Origin: Tessaracoccus sp. SD287
GTDB lineage: Bacteria > Actinomycetota > Actinomycetes > Propionibacteriales > Propionibacteriaceae
Reading direction: 5' to 3'
Assembly: GCF_017355265.1 (NCBI RefSeq)
Contig: NZ_JADIJQ010000016.1
Span: 1 to 64,000, forward strand
DNA: 64,000 nucleotides
Part shown: piece after piece, positions 8,217 to 17,512 of the stretch
How positions within the stretch are numbered: the first letter of the stretch is position 1
Layout: the number at the start of each line of letters is the position of its first letter
Notes under the pieces: generated by a model
The model's input: the letters and a program-made list of their open reading frames with translations, nothing else
Database searches by the model: none
What the model was told of the DNA's origin: nothing
Position numbers and translations under genes: made by a program

Positions 8217-9515
8217 CTAAGCCTGTTGTTGCGCCGCGACCCAGTCCTTCGCCCTCTGCGACAGAGTGCCCGGTTGCTGTTGCTCAACGAACTCCAGGAA
8301 TGGCCACATGCCAGCCTCCTGGTCATTGCCATAGCTGTCCTTAGTGGGCAGGTCGAGAAGAAGGTCGATGTCGGCTTGCGTCAGCTGGTCGACGACCAAC
8401 TCCAGCCGCATGAACATGACGTTGCTGTGATCCCAGTTACGAGTGAGGTCAGTCTCCTTGAGCCACTTGTCCTTCAGCACCTTGCGGGCCGATGCAGACG
8501 CCAGACCGACAGGTAGCTTCATACTCTGCAGCCACTTGCCGTTCTCAAAGTCCTTGTAGAACGCCCCCGCAGTGCGGTAGCTGCGCCTCTTCTCACGCAC
8601 GAGCTCGTCGAGTTCGTTGATTGTCCCTTCGTCTACGGACCGCGTGATCAGGTCGTAGGCCAGACTCGCGAGCGAGATGTAGTGGACAGCCAGGTTGGGC
8701 TCGACGAAAGTCGCCAACGTGTGGGCCTTCTCGTTGCGGAGGAACTGAACTCCTAAGTGCAGGTATCCGATGCCGCGGAAGAAGTCACCTTCCGCCTGCG
8801 TGCCGGGCGTCGCCTTGCCAAATAGAGCGCCATAATGTTTGGTGCTCTGCGCGTTCATGTTGAAGATTTCTGTCGCAGCCTCCTCGCCCGCGAGCTCTCG
8901 GAGCTTCTCACGAACCACCTTGTAGGACTCCTCGACCGCGTGGAAAAAGTCGCCCGTGGCGAGGTACTTCTCAATGTGGTTGTAGATGTCCTCGTGGATA
9001 TCGATCTGGATCTTGTTGTTCGTTACCGTCGCTTCGGTAGTGGCGGCAACGGGCCTCGCGCGAGCGGCAGACAGACCGTGCAGATGGCTAGCGATGGTGC
9101 GCATCCTTGCGACCTGCTTATCGGTGACGTCCTTGCTCCATCCGCCGCCAGCCTTCTTCGCCTCTATGTAGTCGACGATCGCATACACCGCCGACGAAAC
9201 CTCCGCATCCGAGCCCCACTTCCACAAGCCCCGCATTCGCTCCGCCTTGGAGTCACCGAAGCGCGGGTACTTCTCGCGATCGTAGATGTCGATCTCGATG
9301 TCCCTGAACAAGCTCTCGAAGGACGCGTTCGTAAAGTCCAGAACGTAGCCGGTGCTCATGCCTAGCACCTCCTCAAGGAAAACCTTGTGCGCCACCGAGA
9401 TACTGCTCATCCCTGTCGTCCCACTTCTCCGCCGCTGCAGCGGTGCCTCGTTCAGCTCGTCCCGACGCGCTCGCCAGTCTGGAAGGTAGTCATCCATCAG
9501 GGCGGTGAACCTCAC
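8217..9515 (-). CDS. AbiJ-like/TIGR02391 abortive infection-type protein
   Basis: 432 residues. The middle of the protein (DFTNASFESLFRDIEIDIYD, then YPRFGDSKAERMRGLWKWG) matches the pattern of AbiJ N-terminal domain 3 modules. The C-terminal half (AVEESYKVVREKLREL, then GIGYLHLGVQFLRNEKAHTL) matches the TIGR02391 helical domain found at the end of many phage-defence proteins. No nuclease motif is evident. It sits with an AbiV-like gene between duplicated small genes on an island, which fits a phage-defence role. The domain names are from pattern recall and need a profile search. Confidence 0.65.
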   Translation of the reverse strand: MRFTALMDDYLPDWRARRDELNEAPLQRRRSGTTGMSSISVAHKVFLEEVLGMSTGYVLDFTNASFESLFRDIEIDIYDREKYPRFGDSKAERMRGLWKWGSDAEVSSAVYAIVDYIEAKKAGGGWSKDVTDKQVARMRTIASHLHGLSAARARPVAATTEATVTNNKIQIDIHEDIYNHIEKYLATGDFFHAVEESYKVVREKLRELAGEEAATEIFNMNAQSTKHYGALFGKATPGTQAEGDFFRGIGYLHLGVQFLRNEKAHTLATFVEPNLAVHYISLASLAYDLITRSVDEGTINELDELVREKRRSYRTAGAFYKDFENGKWLQSMKLPVGLASASARKVLKDKWLKETDLTRNWDHSNVMFMRLELVVDQLTQADIDLLLDLPTKDSYGNDQEAGMWPFLEFVEQQQPGTLSQRAKDWVAAQQQA

Positions 9516-9662
9516 TTCTTGAGCGCGCTCGCCATGTCGACGACGCTACTAGGACCGACCCGGCTCCATGCATTCTTCGCCCGGATCTCCCGCCGTGGTG
9601 CGGTGTGAGATCCCAGGGGTTCGCCTGCATCTTCGCGGTCAGGGCCCCGACGTGGTCCGTCC

Positions 9663-10298
9663 TCACGATGAATCGTCTCGCTCAAGTATCGGCGCAACCA
9701 GCGCTTCGATGGAGTCAAGCCGAGGGTCACGGTCGCCTACAATCATCCGGTCCACGAGCATTGATTTCACAGCGTCCGCGACGCCCCAGATCTCATCGGC
9801 AAGGTCGGGCCGCTCGATCTGGTGCGGCACGAGCGGAGCGCCATCCTCGTCCAAATCGACGTAGAACCCGCGCTGCTTGGCCTTGTTGTCAGCATCAGCC
9901 AGGTTCTCGAGGTATTCGACGTACTGGCGCGGGTCGCTAGCGCCGGTGCCGGGTCGGAGGTCTACCTCCGCACGGCTACGGAAGAGGCGCAGTTCTGAGA
10001 CGAACTCGTCGGCTCCTTCGATGTAGTGGGTGGATTGCATCAACTTCTGGCGGTGGCTGGCACCGAACTCGTCGAGGTACGGCACATCGAGCGGGGCCTC
10101 CTCGCCCGAAGACCAAGACACCCCGAAGATCTGGGCCACCCACTGCGCCTTACCAAGCTCCTCCAAGGCAATGACCACGAGCGACTGTGCGCGAGGTGAC
10201 ACAGGGCCCAGGGTGTCAGCGTCCACAACGAGCCGCGCGGCGTTGTCGACGAGGGCGAACCAGAATGCTCGCGCCTTGTTGGGCTCGAAAGCGGTCAT
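9663..10298 (-). CDS. AbiV family abortive infection protein
   Basis: 211 residues. The N-terminal block ARAFWFALVDNAARLVVDAD, then SPRAQSLVVIALEELGKAQW, is the hallmark of AbiV (small residue-Leu-ALEELGKA). The C-terminal part contains DNKAKQRGFYVDLDEDG, also typical of the family. AbiV blocks phage development in lactococci by binding a phage protein; here the phage target is unknown. It is separated from the AbiJ-like gene by 147 bp on the same strand, so the two may act as one defence cassette. Confidence 0.75.
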   Translation of the reverse strand: MTAFEPNKARAFWFALVDNAARLVVDADTLGPVSPRAQSLVVIALEELGKAQWVAQIFGVSWSSGEEAPLDVPYLDEFGASHRQKLMQSTHYIEGADEFVSELRLFRSRAEVDLRPGTGASDPRQYVEYLENLADADNKAKQRGFYVDLDEDGAPLVPHQIERPDLADEIWGVADAVKSMLVDRMIVGDRDPRLDSIEALVAPILERDDSS

Positions 10299-10479
10299 AG
10301 GCCTGATGGTAGAAGCCTGCCCCGATCACAGACTCCTCGGCGACGCCGCCGTACAGCTGCGATGCCAGCCGACAGAGGCTGACATGCCCCTGCAGCTCCT
10401 CGGGCACACGCACTGATCTGGCCGTGAATGGACTAGATCGCGGGTTCATTAGCAGGGCATGCGGCGCCTGGTGTGACGG

Positions 10480-10551
10480 GCCGATGTCCCTCTATGGCCT
10501 CAGGAACCGTCGCATACCGAGCGGCTGCGACAAGCACGGGACCCTGGGCAT
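10480..10551 (-). pseudogene. Decayed copy of the excisionase-like gene
   Basis: After the stop of paralogue B an ATG (TGATG overlap) opens a frame that soon loses register. Another minus frame reads RYATVPEAIE, nearly identical to RYATLPEAVE of the intact gene at 7057–7263. Homology ends after about 16 residues. A frameshift near the start and loss of the recognition helix and wing make this a relic. Confidence 0.6.
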
Positions 10552-10898
10552 CAGCGTTCCACCTCGCCATTCCGGCGTGGATCAGACAAGACTGCGGGTC
10601 CCCGCAACGTGTGAACAATGCCACTGGTGCGGAGCAGGCGCCTGGCCTCGCGGGCGTCGAGGCCGCACAGTTCCGCCGCCTCGTCGACGGGCATTCTCTC
10701 CGTCCCTGTGAGCCGGTCGAGCGCTTGGCTGAGGCGGGCCTCGGCCTCCAGAACGGCTCGGTCCCTCTTCAGGACTGCTGCGGCTGCCTCCAGTACCTCA
10801 GTCCTGATCCTCGCTTCCCGTGCCATCAGTTCCTCGTGCCGTTTCACGAGCTGGCCTCGTATCTTGAGGCGGGCCTCGCTACGGGCGCTCTGAGACAT
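10551..10898 (-). CDS. Hypothetical coiled/helical protein, paralogue B
   Basis: 115 residues, the same length as paralogue A at 7260–7607 and alignable throughout: SEARLKIRGQLVKRHEELMA, MAREARI, VLEAAAAVLKRDRAVLE, VDEAAELCGLDAREARRLLR. The frame is intact although its downstream partner is decayed. It has a good upstream AGAAGGAGCT. A and B lie 3.29 kb apart in the same orientation and bracket the two Abi-type genes. No function is known. Confidence 0.6.
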   Translation of the reverse strand: MSQSARSEARLKIRGQLVKRHEELMAREARIRTEVLEAAAAVLKRDRAVLEAEARLSQALDRLTGTERMPVDEAAELCGLDAREARRLLRTSGIVHTLRGPAVLSDPRRNGEVER

Positions 10899-11550
10899 GG
10901 CACAGCTCCTTCTGGTGCGGCGGAGGACCGGCAGTCCGTCCTTCTACGGTAAGGAACCCCCGACGGGTCTACGAGCAGCGGAACCCATGTTCTGGCGGGT
11001 CACCCGCCAGGAGGCCTTTGCGTGTGGCGGCTCTTCGAAGCATGCGTGTTCTTCACCTCGTGCGCCGGTGGGGCCCGAGGTACTGCTATCGACGGTTGAT
11101 GAACGCTTTCGACGGTGTATGTGGACACTCGGGCGTGTGTTGGTCGTGGTGGAGATGATGGCAGTTTCGCACCGATCGCAGTGGCGAGTCCTGCGACGAT
11201 GACTGTTTATGTGGTGATCGCGAGTAGGGTGCCGAGGATTATGACGGGGAGGGCGAAGCTTGCGTAGGCGGAGGCGAAGACGAGGGTCGTGGGGTGCGCC
11301 GTGGCTAGCGTCCCTCGCGTGAGCGCGTCGTAGAGCGTTCTGGTGAACAGGCATCCGCTGCTTGCCCCGCTACGACTGCGCCGGCGAACCAGGGTGGAGC
11401 CGACCTGCGACCCTATGGTGACGCAGGCTGGCCGTTCAGGACCACGGCGACAGATCGGCCGGGGTTCAGGCGGACTCAACCCACAGTCTCAGAGCAGGGA
11501 GCTTGAGGGCGCCAGCGTGGAACACTCCGGAGACAGCGAGTCCGACGACC
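10899..11550. other. 652-bp gap; possible membrane-protein relic
   Basis: No convincing intact gene. On the minus strand around 11207–11320 one frame encodes a hydrophobic stretch (ASFALPVIILGTLLAITT) ending in a stop, which might be the C-terminus of a lost membrane protein. The upstream part of that frame is Arg-rich and unlikely to be real. Confidence 0.35.
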
Positions 11551-14500
11551 TCAGGCTGCGTTCCGCCCGTGAACGATGGCTGTCACCCGGGCAAGGAGTT
11601 CGACGAGGCCGTCGTAAAGCTCGGGGTTGGAGATGGCGGCTTCGGTCATGGTGGCGGAGTCGCTGGCTACGGCAACCACGGCGCCGGTGACCTTGTCCTT
11701 GAACTTCGGTGACGCCTTGAGCTGTTCGTCGGTGTTCTCCGCTGACATCGCCTGCACTTCCGGGTCGTCGGTGAGGACACCCCATACCGCTCGGGTCCAA
11801 GCCTCTCCGGTGCCGTTCCCGAGGTCAAGGCCGCTGGCGGCGAACAGTCGGTTGACTTCCTCGACGGCCTCCCACAGCGCCACCTGCTCGGGCGTGGCGC
11901 CGACACCACCCCTGGTGCCGTCGAAACCGGAGGGCTTGAGGACGGACGGTTCGGGGCCGGTGATGGAGTGGTCTTCGTCGATGCCCTTTGCGACCACGGC
12001 GAGGCCGGTCAGTTCGATGCTGGAGGTGTCGATCCGCTCCACCAGCGCGCCGGTGTGGAGGTTGCGGACCAGCAGCCCGGCGAGGATGGCGCGGCGATGC
12101 AGCATCGGGTCCTGGTAGTCGACGATCTGCGACAGGAAATCCCAGGCGTGCCGGTAGGCGCGGGCGTCGGAACGAAACGCCAACACCTCCGACTGCTCGG
12201 GCTGCCCATCGGCGTGCTTGTAGGCGTGGTTCCAGCGCCCCACCACCGGGGCCAGGAGCCTGCCGATGGTTTCGCCTGGGGCGTTGTCGAGGTATGCCTG
12301 GGAGATGTCGATGAGTTCCTGGTCGGTGTAGTAGCCGGCCAGGTCGAGCTTGTCGGCCAGGTTGAACAGCACGTTGGGGTCGGTTTCCTGGGAGATGTAG
12401 GCGTCGGAGTAGTAGTCGGCGAACGCCTGCTGGATCGTGGCGGGCTGGTTGACGAAGTCCAGCACGATAGGCAGCGGCTTGCCCGGGGCGGTGCGGTTCA
12501 GCCGCGACAGGGTCTGGACGGCGGCGATCCCGGACAGCTTCTTGTCGACGTACATGGCGCACAGCAGCGGCTCGTCGTAGCCGGTCTGGTACTTGTCGGC
12601 CACGATCAACACTTTCGTCTCGTCGGTGTCGCGGAACACCTGCGGCAACGACTTCTCCGGGATCCCGTTTATGCCCGGCTCGGTGTACTCCTGCCCGTCG
12701 ACGGTCAGGCCGCCGGAGAACGCCACCAGCGCCTGCATGTCGTGGTAGCCCTTCGACTGGAGGTAGTCGTTCATGGCGTTGGACCAGCGCACCGCCTCTT
12801 CCCGGGAGCCGGTCACCACCATCGCCTTCGCCCGCCCACCCAGCGACCCGGCGACGTTGCTGCGGAAGTGTTCGATGACGATCTCCACCTTCTGCGCGAT
12901 CGCCACCCGGTGCAGCCGCACAAACCGGACGATCTCGGAGATCGCCTTGCCCTGGTCGACCTTCTGGTCGGCGGTTTCCTCGTCGGTGATGTTGTCGCGG
13001 ACCTTCGCGAACATGTCGTAGGTCGAGTACCGCTTGAGGACGTCGAGGATGAACCCCTCCTCGATTGCCTGCGCCATCGTGTAGGTGTCGAACGCCTCCC
13101 AGCCTCGGTCCGTTTCGGTGCCGAACAACCGCAGCGTCCGGTGCTTCGGGGTGGCCGTCAACGCCACAAAGGTCATGTTCGCGGCCGTCGCCACAGCCGA
13201 CCCCTCCGCCATCAGCAGGTCATCGGAGGTGAACCCCTGCTCCGGGTCATCCGGGTCCGGTGCGTCAGGCGTGGCGGCCAGGAGACGGCGCAGGTCGGAG
13301 GCGGCGTCCCCTGACTGGGAGGAGTGGGCTTCGTCGGCGATCACACACCACCGCCGCTGCTTCAACCCCTGGTCGGCTTCGATTATCTTCAACGCCTCCG
13401 GGAACGACTGCAACGTGACGGTGATGATGTGGTCACCCTCGAGCAGCGCATCCTTCAACTGGGCGGACTTCGACCCGGTCTTGTCGGTGACCCCGACAAC
13501 GTAGCCCTTGGAGGCGCCGAGGAGGTTCACGGCGCGGCGCAGCTGCTCGTCGAGGATGCGGCGGTCGGAGATGACGATGACCGAGTCGAACACCTTCTCC
13601 CCGGCACGGTCGTGGAGGCGGCCCAGGCGATGCGCCAACCAGGCAATGGTTTTCGTCTTGCCGGAGCCGGCAGAGTGCCAGACCAGGTATTTGCCGCCGG
13701 CGGAGGTGTCGGTGACGTCGGCGGTGACTTTCTCCACGGCCCGCAGTTGGTGGTAGCGGGGGAACACCAGGGTGCCGTCGGCTTCCCGCATCGCGAAGCT
13801 GTTCAGCACCCGCACCAGCGACGCGGGGGTGAAGACTTCCCGCCACAGGTAGTCGGTGGGGGAGCCGGTTGGGGAGGGGGCGTTGCCGGCGTGGCCGTTG
13901 TTGCCCTTGTCGAAGGGGATGAAGCGGGTGTCGCGGCCCTTCAACGCGGTGGTCATCATCACGTTGGTGTTGGACACGACGAAGTGCACCAGGCAGCGGC
14001 CGGGCTGCAGCAGCGGAGTGTCCTTGGTCGGCATCCGGTCGCGCCGGTACTGCTCTACCGCATCGGCGGCCTGCTGGGTGTGGTCGGTCTTCAACTCCAT
14101 CGTGGTCACCGGGATCCCGTTGACCAGCAGCACCACGTCGATGGTGGAGTGTTTCCCGGGGTGGAACCGCACCTGCCGCAGCACCCGCAGCCGGTTGCGC
14201 TGGTACCAGGCTGCGGATTCGGTGAGGAGGGGGTTTTCGGGCGGGAACTCGACCATCGGCCCAAACTTGGCGGCCGGGCGGCCCGCGGCGACGTAGTCGA
14301 ATCCTGACCGGAGGACGCCAAGGAGGCCGCCGCGTTCACGGAACGTGTTCGGGTCGATCACCGGCTTCGCCGCCAACACAGACGCGAGCCGCTTGAGCAG
14401 CTGGTGTTCGGCCTGCTGCCTGCCCACCCCGGCCAGATCGTCGGGGACCGCGTTGCAGTACTGCTTCGGGTATCGCTGCGACAGCCACCACAACACATCG

Positions 14501-14634
14501 GCCCGGTACAGCGCCAAACCGGCATCCCAGTCGGGGTCGGGGGCGCCGGTGCCGGAGTACAGCCACCCGGTGTCGGCGAGGCCGTCGCAGATGTTGGCTT
14601 CGAACTCGGCCTCCATGATCTGTGCCTTGCTCAC
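11551..14634 (-). CDS. hsdR: Type I restriction enzyme, R (HsdR) subunit
   Basis: 1027 residues, GTG start overlapping the hsdS stop (GTGA). The N-terminal nuclease domain shows the PD-(D/E)XK pattern (STIDVVLLVNGIPVTTMELK). It is followed by SF2 motor motifs: Walker A WHSAGSGKTKTIAW, DEAD-like CVIADEAHSSQSG, and motif III FVALTATPKHRT. The C-terminal helical domain should dock to the methyltransferase core. HsdR translocates and cuts unmethylated DNA only when bound to M2S. Because hsdM is truncated here, it is probably idle unless M is supplied in trans. Confidence 0.95.
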   Translation of the reverse strand: MSKAQIMEAEFEANICDGLADTGWLYSGTGAPDPDWDAGLALYRADVLWWLSQRYPKQYCNAVPDDLAGVGRQQAEHQLLKRLASVLAAKPVIDPNTFRERGGLLGVLRSGFDYVAAGRPAAKFGPMVEFPPENPLLTESAAWYQRNRLRVLRQVRFHPGKHSTIDVVLLVNGIPVTTMELKTDHTQQAADAVEQYRRDRMPTKDTPLLQPGRCLVHFVVSNTNVMMTTALKGRDTRFIPFDKGNNGHAGNAPSPTGSPTDYLWREVFTPASLVRVLNSFAMREADGTLVFPRYHQLRAVEKVTADVTDTSAGGKYLVWHSAGSGKTKTIAWLAHRLGRLHDRAGEKVFDSVIVISDRRILDEQLRRAVNLLGASKGYVVGVTDKTGSKSAQLKDALLEGDHIITVTLQSFPEALKIIEADQGLKQRRWCVIADEAHSSQSGDAASDLRRLLAATPDAPDPDDPEQGFTSDDLLMAEGSAVATAANMTFVALTATPKHRTLRLFGTETDRGWEAFDTYTMAQAIEEGFILDVLKRYSTYDMFAKVRDNITDEETADQKVDQGKAISEIVRFVRLHRVAIAQKVEIVIEHFRSNVAGSLGGRAKAMVVTGSREEAVRWSNAMNDYLQSKGYHDMQALVAFSGGLTVDGQEYTEPGINGIPEKSLPQVFRDTDETKVLIVADKYQTGYDEPLLCAMYVDKKLSGIAAVQTLSRLNRTAPGKPLPIVLDFVNQPATIQQAFADYYSDAYISQETDPNVLFNLADKLDLAGYYTDQELIDISQAYLDNAPGETIGRLLAPVVGRWNHAYKHADGQPEQSEVLAFRSDARAYRHAWDFLSQIVDYQDPMLHRRAILAGLLVRNLHTGALVERIDTSSIELTGLAVVAKGIDEDHSITGPEPSVLKPSGFDGTRGGVGATPEQVALWEAVEEVNRLFAASGLDLGNGTGEAWTRAVWGVLTDDPEVQAMSAENTDEQLKASPKFKDKVTGAVVAVASDSATMTEAAISNPELYDGLVELLARVTAIVHGRNAA

Positions 14635-15845
14635 GACGGCACCTCCTTCTTCCCAGTCACAACCTCAGTGATCAACGTGGAGCGCCGCTCCCCCAAGAGC
14701 GCCTTGAGACGCTGGGCATCGGCGATCATCGCGTCGATGCGAGACGTCTGGTCTTCCAGCTCGGAGGCAATCCTGTCCATCTCGAGGTGATCCTTGGGCC
14801 AGGACACCGGGATTGAGTTCATCGCCTCTGCTGTGAGCTTTGGCTGTGCCGACCCTGACACCCATGGCGCAAGGTCAATACACTCAATCCGCGCCGCCCA
14901 AAACGCCGGCGGTCCCACCCGAGGGCGGAGGACATGGGCATGGTTGTTCACCCAGTAGCGACCGGCAGCTATGAAGGCGATTGGCGTGGACCTGTTCAAC
15001 AGGTTGGCGCCGTCCTCACTTACGAGAACCAGATCCTCATCGAAGAGGAAATCGTCGACCCAGTCGATGACCCCAGATGCACCGTAGTAGGGGTACGGTC
15101 CGCTCCGGCTCTGTCGATCCAGAGCCGAAAGCGGGATCCGTGCTCGGTCCAAGGACTCTACGACATGGCCCAAGCTGCCCCGGACCCACCCAGTCGGTAA
15201 CCAATCGGTCGTAACTCCAAGGTCTTCCTTGGTCGCGCCCACTACGGTTTGCATTGACTCTGTCTTCTTGCGTTCGCGGAGGGTGTCGATTAGGTGGTCA
15301 AGCTCGGCGTCCATCGCATCAATCTCCGCCGTTTCCCGATCCAGAAAGTCAGCGATGCGCTGCTGATCATCAAGGGGAGGAAGCGGGATCGGGAGGTGTG
15401 CAAGCTCTTCGAACTTGAGCGTCTGACGGACCCCGGCCCCCATCTCGTAGAAGACCTTCTTGACGTCGTAAGCGCGGAGTGCTGCCACGAGGAATCGCGG
15501 GTCTACTGTCGAGACTCGGGGCCGGACAGTTACATAGGCAGAAGTGATGATGCCCTTCTCAGTGGCGAGACCCGTGCGGATCGAACGTTGGTCGTTCTGC
15601 AGGTCGGTCATTCGAAGGACAGCGTCGCCCGCCTCAATGATGTTGTAGGTCTCGTACGATTCCGGCCGAAGTCCGCCGATCTCGGTGATCTCCTTGCGGA
15701 TGACTCGTCCATAGGAAAGCGACAGCAGGTTGTTCTCCACCAGACCCAGGTTCTTCTGGTTCACGCGCTCGGCCACAGCCCAGAGGGGTAGGACGCTGCG
15801 TGTTGGCGTGACCTCACCAAGCCGCTCAAGCAAATCGAGCCTCAT
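14631..15845 (-). CDS. hsdS: Type I restriction enzyme, specificity (HsdS) subunit
   Basis: 404 residues with two target-recognition domains separated by the conserved central region (PLPPLDDQQRIADFLDRETA and the following coiled segment). The second conserved coiled region sits at the C-terminus (ASELEDQTSRIDAMIADAQR, LLGERRSTLITEVV). The two TRDs define the two halves of the recognition site, which cannot be predicted here. Start and stop overlap hsdM and hsdR by 4 bp each, so translation is coupled in the order M–S–R. Confidence 0.93.
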   Translation of the reverse strand: MRLDLLERLGEVTPTRSVLPLWAVAERVNQKNLGLVENNLLSLSYGRVIRKEITEIGGLRPESYETYNIIEAGDAVLRMTDLQNDQRSIRTGLATEKGIITSAYVTVRPRVSTVDPRFLVAALRAYDVKKVFYEMGAGVRQTLKFEELAHLPIPLPPLDDQQRIADFLDRETAEIDAMDAELDHLIDTLRERKKTESMQTVVGATKEDLGVTTDWLPTGWVRGSLGHVVESLDRARIPLSALDRQSRSGPYPYYGASGVIDWVDDFLFDEDLVLVSEDGANLLNRSTPIAFIAAGRYWVNNHAHVLRPRVGPPAFWAARIECIDLAPWVSGSAQPKLTAEAMNSIPVSWPKDHLEMDRIASELEDQTSRIDAMIADAQRLKALLGERRSTLITEVVTGKKEVPS

Positions 15846-16589
15846 TCGCCGTGCACCGCCTTGAACTTCTCGCCCAGTGACCGCATTACCGCAACCACAT
15901 CGGCGTCGGTCTCCTCGAGGGACCGCAGCGGGGTGGGCTTGTAGAACAGTCGGGTGAAGGGGATTTCGTAGCCGATCTTGGCGGCGTTCTCGTCCCAGGT
16001 GGCGTCGGGTGCGAACGGGAGCACGTCGTGCTGCATGTGTTCGGTGACGTCTTCGGACAGGGGGATACGTTCGGTGAGTTTGGACCCGTCAACCAGGACC
16101 GGGCGGCCACGCCGGTCGACGGCGGGGGGTGCGTCGGGGTCGTCGGCTGCGACTGCGTCCATGATGGCGTCCACGAGGCCGGTGGAGACCCTGGCGCCGT
16201 GTCGTTTTGCGGCGGTGCGGATTGTGATGGGCAGGTCGTTCCAGGCGCCGTCGAGGCCACGGATGAGGGGTTCGTGGTCGGGGGTGGCGTCCTTATGGGT
16301 GAGGGCCTGGGTGACGGTGTCGTCGGTGATGTTGATGGTGAGGCGGCGGATGCGGTAGACGGGGACGTCGCGGTAGCCGAGGTCGTCGGCAGTGACGATC
16401 TTGGAGATGTCGGAGTCCTCGAACCGGCGGTAGGCGTCGAGGATCACGTCCCGGTCCGCCTCGGTCATCTCGCGGCGCTTGTCACCCATGCCCTTGCCCA
16501 TCGGATGCCAGGCGGCGGTGCCGTCGATGAGCTGGATGCGGCCCTTGCGGTGCTCCTCCTTGTTGGTGTCGAGGATCCACACGTAGGTG
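15842..16589 (-). pseudogene. hsdM: hsdM, C-terminal fragment cut by IS
   Basis: The frame is open from the IS boundary at 16589 (…AHTYVWILDTNKEEHRKGRI) to 15842. It encodes only the C-terminal quarter of an N6-adenine methyltransferase HsdM (KGMGDKRREMTEADRDVILD, then the helical tail). The SAM-binding motif I and the NPPF/Y catalytic motif lie in the missing N-terminal part. The upstream sequence is replaced by an IS3-family element and beyond it an unrelated IS256 relic, so the gene is deleted rather than merely interrupted. Confidence 0.9.
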
Positions 16590-16777
16590 TGAGCGGTGGG
16601 ACGAATTTCGGACCGGTTCCAAACATGATTTCACGCTGCTTGTTGGGCCTCGTACCAGGCCGCCTCGACCCGATTCGGGGTTGAATACTCCAGACCCGAG
16701 TGCAACCTTTTCTGATTGTAACGCAACTCGATATATCTTGTCACATCCTGAACAGCATGATCCCGCGTGGGATAAAC
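16590..16777 (+). repeat. 188-bp inverted repeat, left copy (IS3 terminus)
   Basis: The terminal 188 bp of the IS3 element, including its inverted terminal repeat and the last codons of orfB, are present again in reverse complement at 17865–18052 with no mismatch that I can see. Confidence 0.93.
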
Positions 16778-17512
16778 CGTGCGATTCACCCGCTCGACCT
16801 TCAACGTCCCGTTGAACGATTCCGCCCACGCATTGTCATAGCAGAAACCAGTCCGGCCAACAGAACGCACAATACCATTCTCGCCGCAGAACACGGCAAA
16901 CTCCCCGGACATATATTGTGTTCCGCGATCCGAATGAAAGACAGCGCCCGGACGGATACTACTGTTGCGGATCGCCATCCCCATCGCGTCTGTGACCAAC
17001 TCCGTGCGCATGTGATCGGCCAACGCGTAACCGACGACCTTCTTGCTGAAGCAGTCCAGCACCGTCGCCAGATACACCCAGCCCTCCCATGTCGGAATGT
17101 AGGTGATGTCACCGACAAGCTTCACCCCAGGCTCGCACGCGGTGAAGTCCCGCTGCAGCAGGTCCGGCAGCCCGCCGGTGACCGCCGGCACCGTGGTCCT
17201 GGGCACCCTCGGCCTCGGCTGGCACGACACCAAACCACGCTCACGCATCAGCGTCCGCACGGTCTTCGGGTCACAAGGCCTGCCCGCCTCGAGCAGGGCA
17301 GCGTGGACCCTGCGGTGACCGTAGGTGCCGTCCGAGTCGGCGAAGATCGCCTCGATCACATCACCGAGCTGGGCACGCCACCGCTCGGTCGCCGACGGGT
17401 CACGATCGCGCCACTCGTAGTACCCCGACCTCGACACCTTCGCCCACCGGCACATCGACCGGATCGGATACCCGCCCTCTTCGCTGTTGATGAACGCATA
17501 CTTCGCGTTCAC
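16631..17512 (-). CDS. IS3 transposase OrfB
   Basis: 293 residues from a GTG that overlaps the orfA stop (GTGA). HTH_21 region (RAQLGDVIEAIFADSDGTYG) precedes an integrase core with D in KLVGDITYIPTWEG, D in VFHSDRGTQYMSG and E in AWAESFNGTLKVER, i.e. a complete DDE set. Normally expressed as an OrfAB fusion by programmed frameshifting from orfA. Confidence 0.93.
   Translation of the reverse strand: MNAKYAFINSEEGGYPIRSMCRWAKVSRSGYYEWRDRDPSATERWRAQLGDVIEAIFADSDGTYGHRRVHAALLEAGRPCDPKTVRTLMRERGLVSCQPRPRVPRTTVPAVTGGLPDLLQRDFTACEPGVKLVGDITYIPTWEGWVYLATVLDCFSKKVVGYALADHMRTELVTDAMGMAIRNSSIRPGAVFHSDRGTQYMSGEFAVFCGENGIVRSVGRTGFCYDNAWAESFNGTLKVERVNRTVYPTRDHAVQDVTRYIELRYNQKRLHSGLEYSTPNRVEAAWYEAQQAA

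Noticed and set aside
8195-8220. tRNA T-arm-like sequence (GGGTTCGACTCCAGCGGGGG on the minus strand)
   Set aside because: No matching acceptor or anticodon arms nearby and the T-stem does not pair; no second copy found in the window.
10216-10449. Small minus-strand ORF upstream of the AbiV-like gene
   Set aside because: No recognisable sequence, no good start context, and it overlaps the AbiV N-terminus in another frame.
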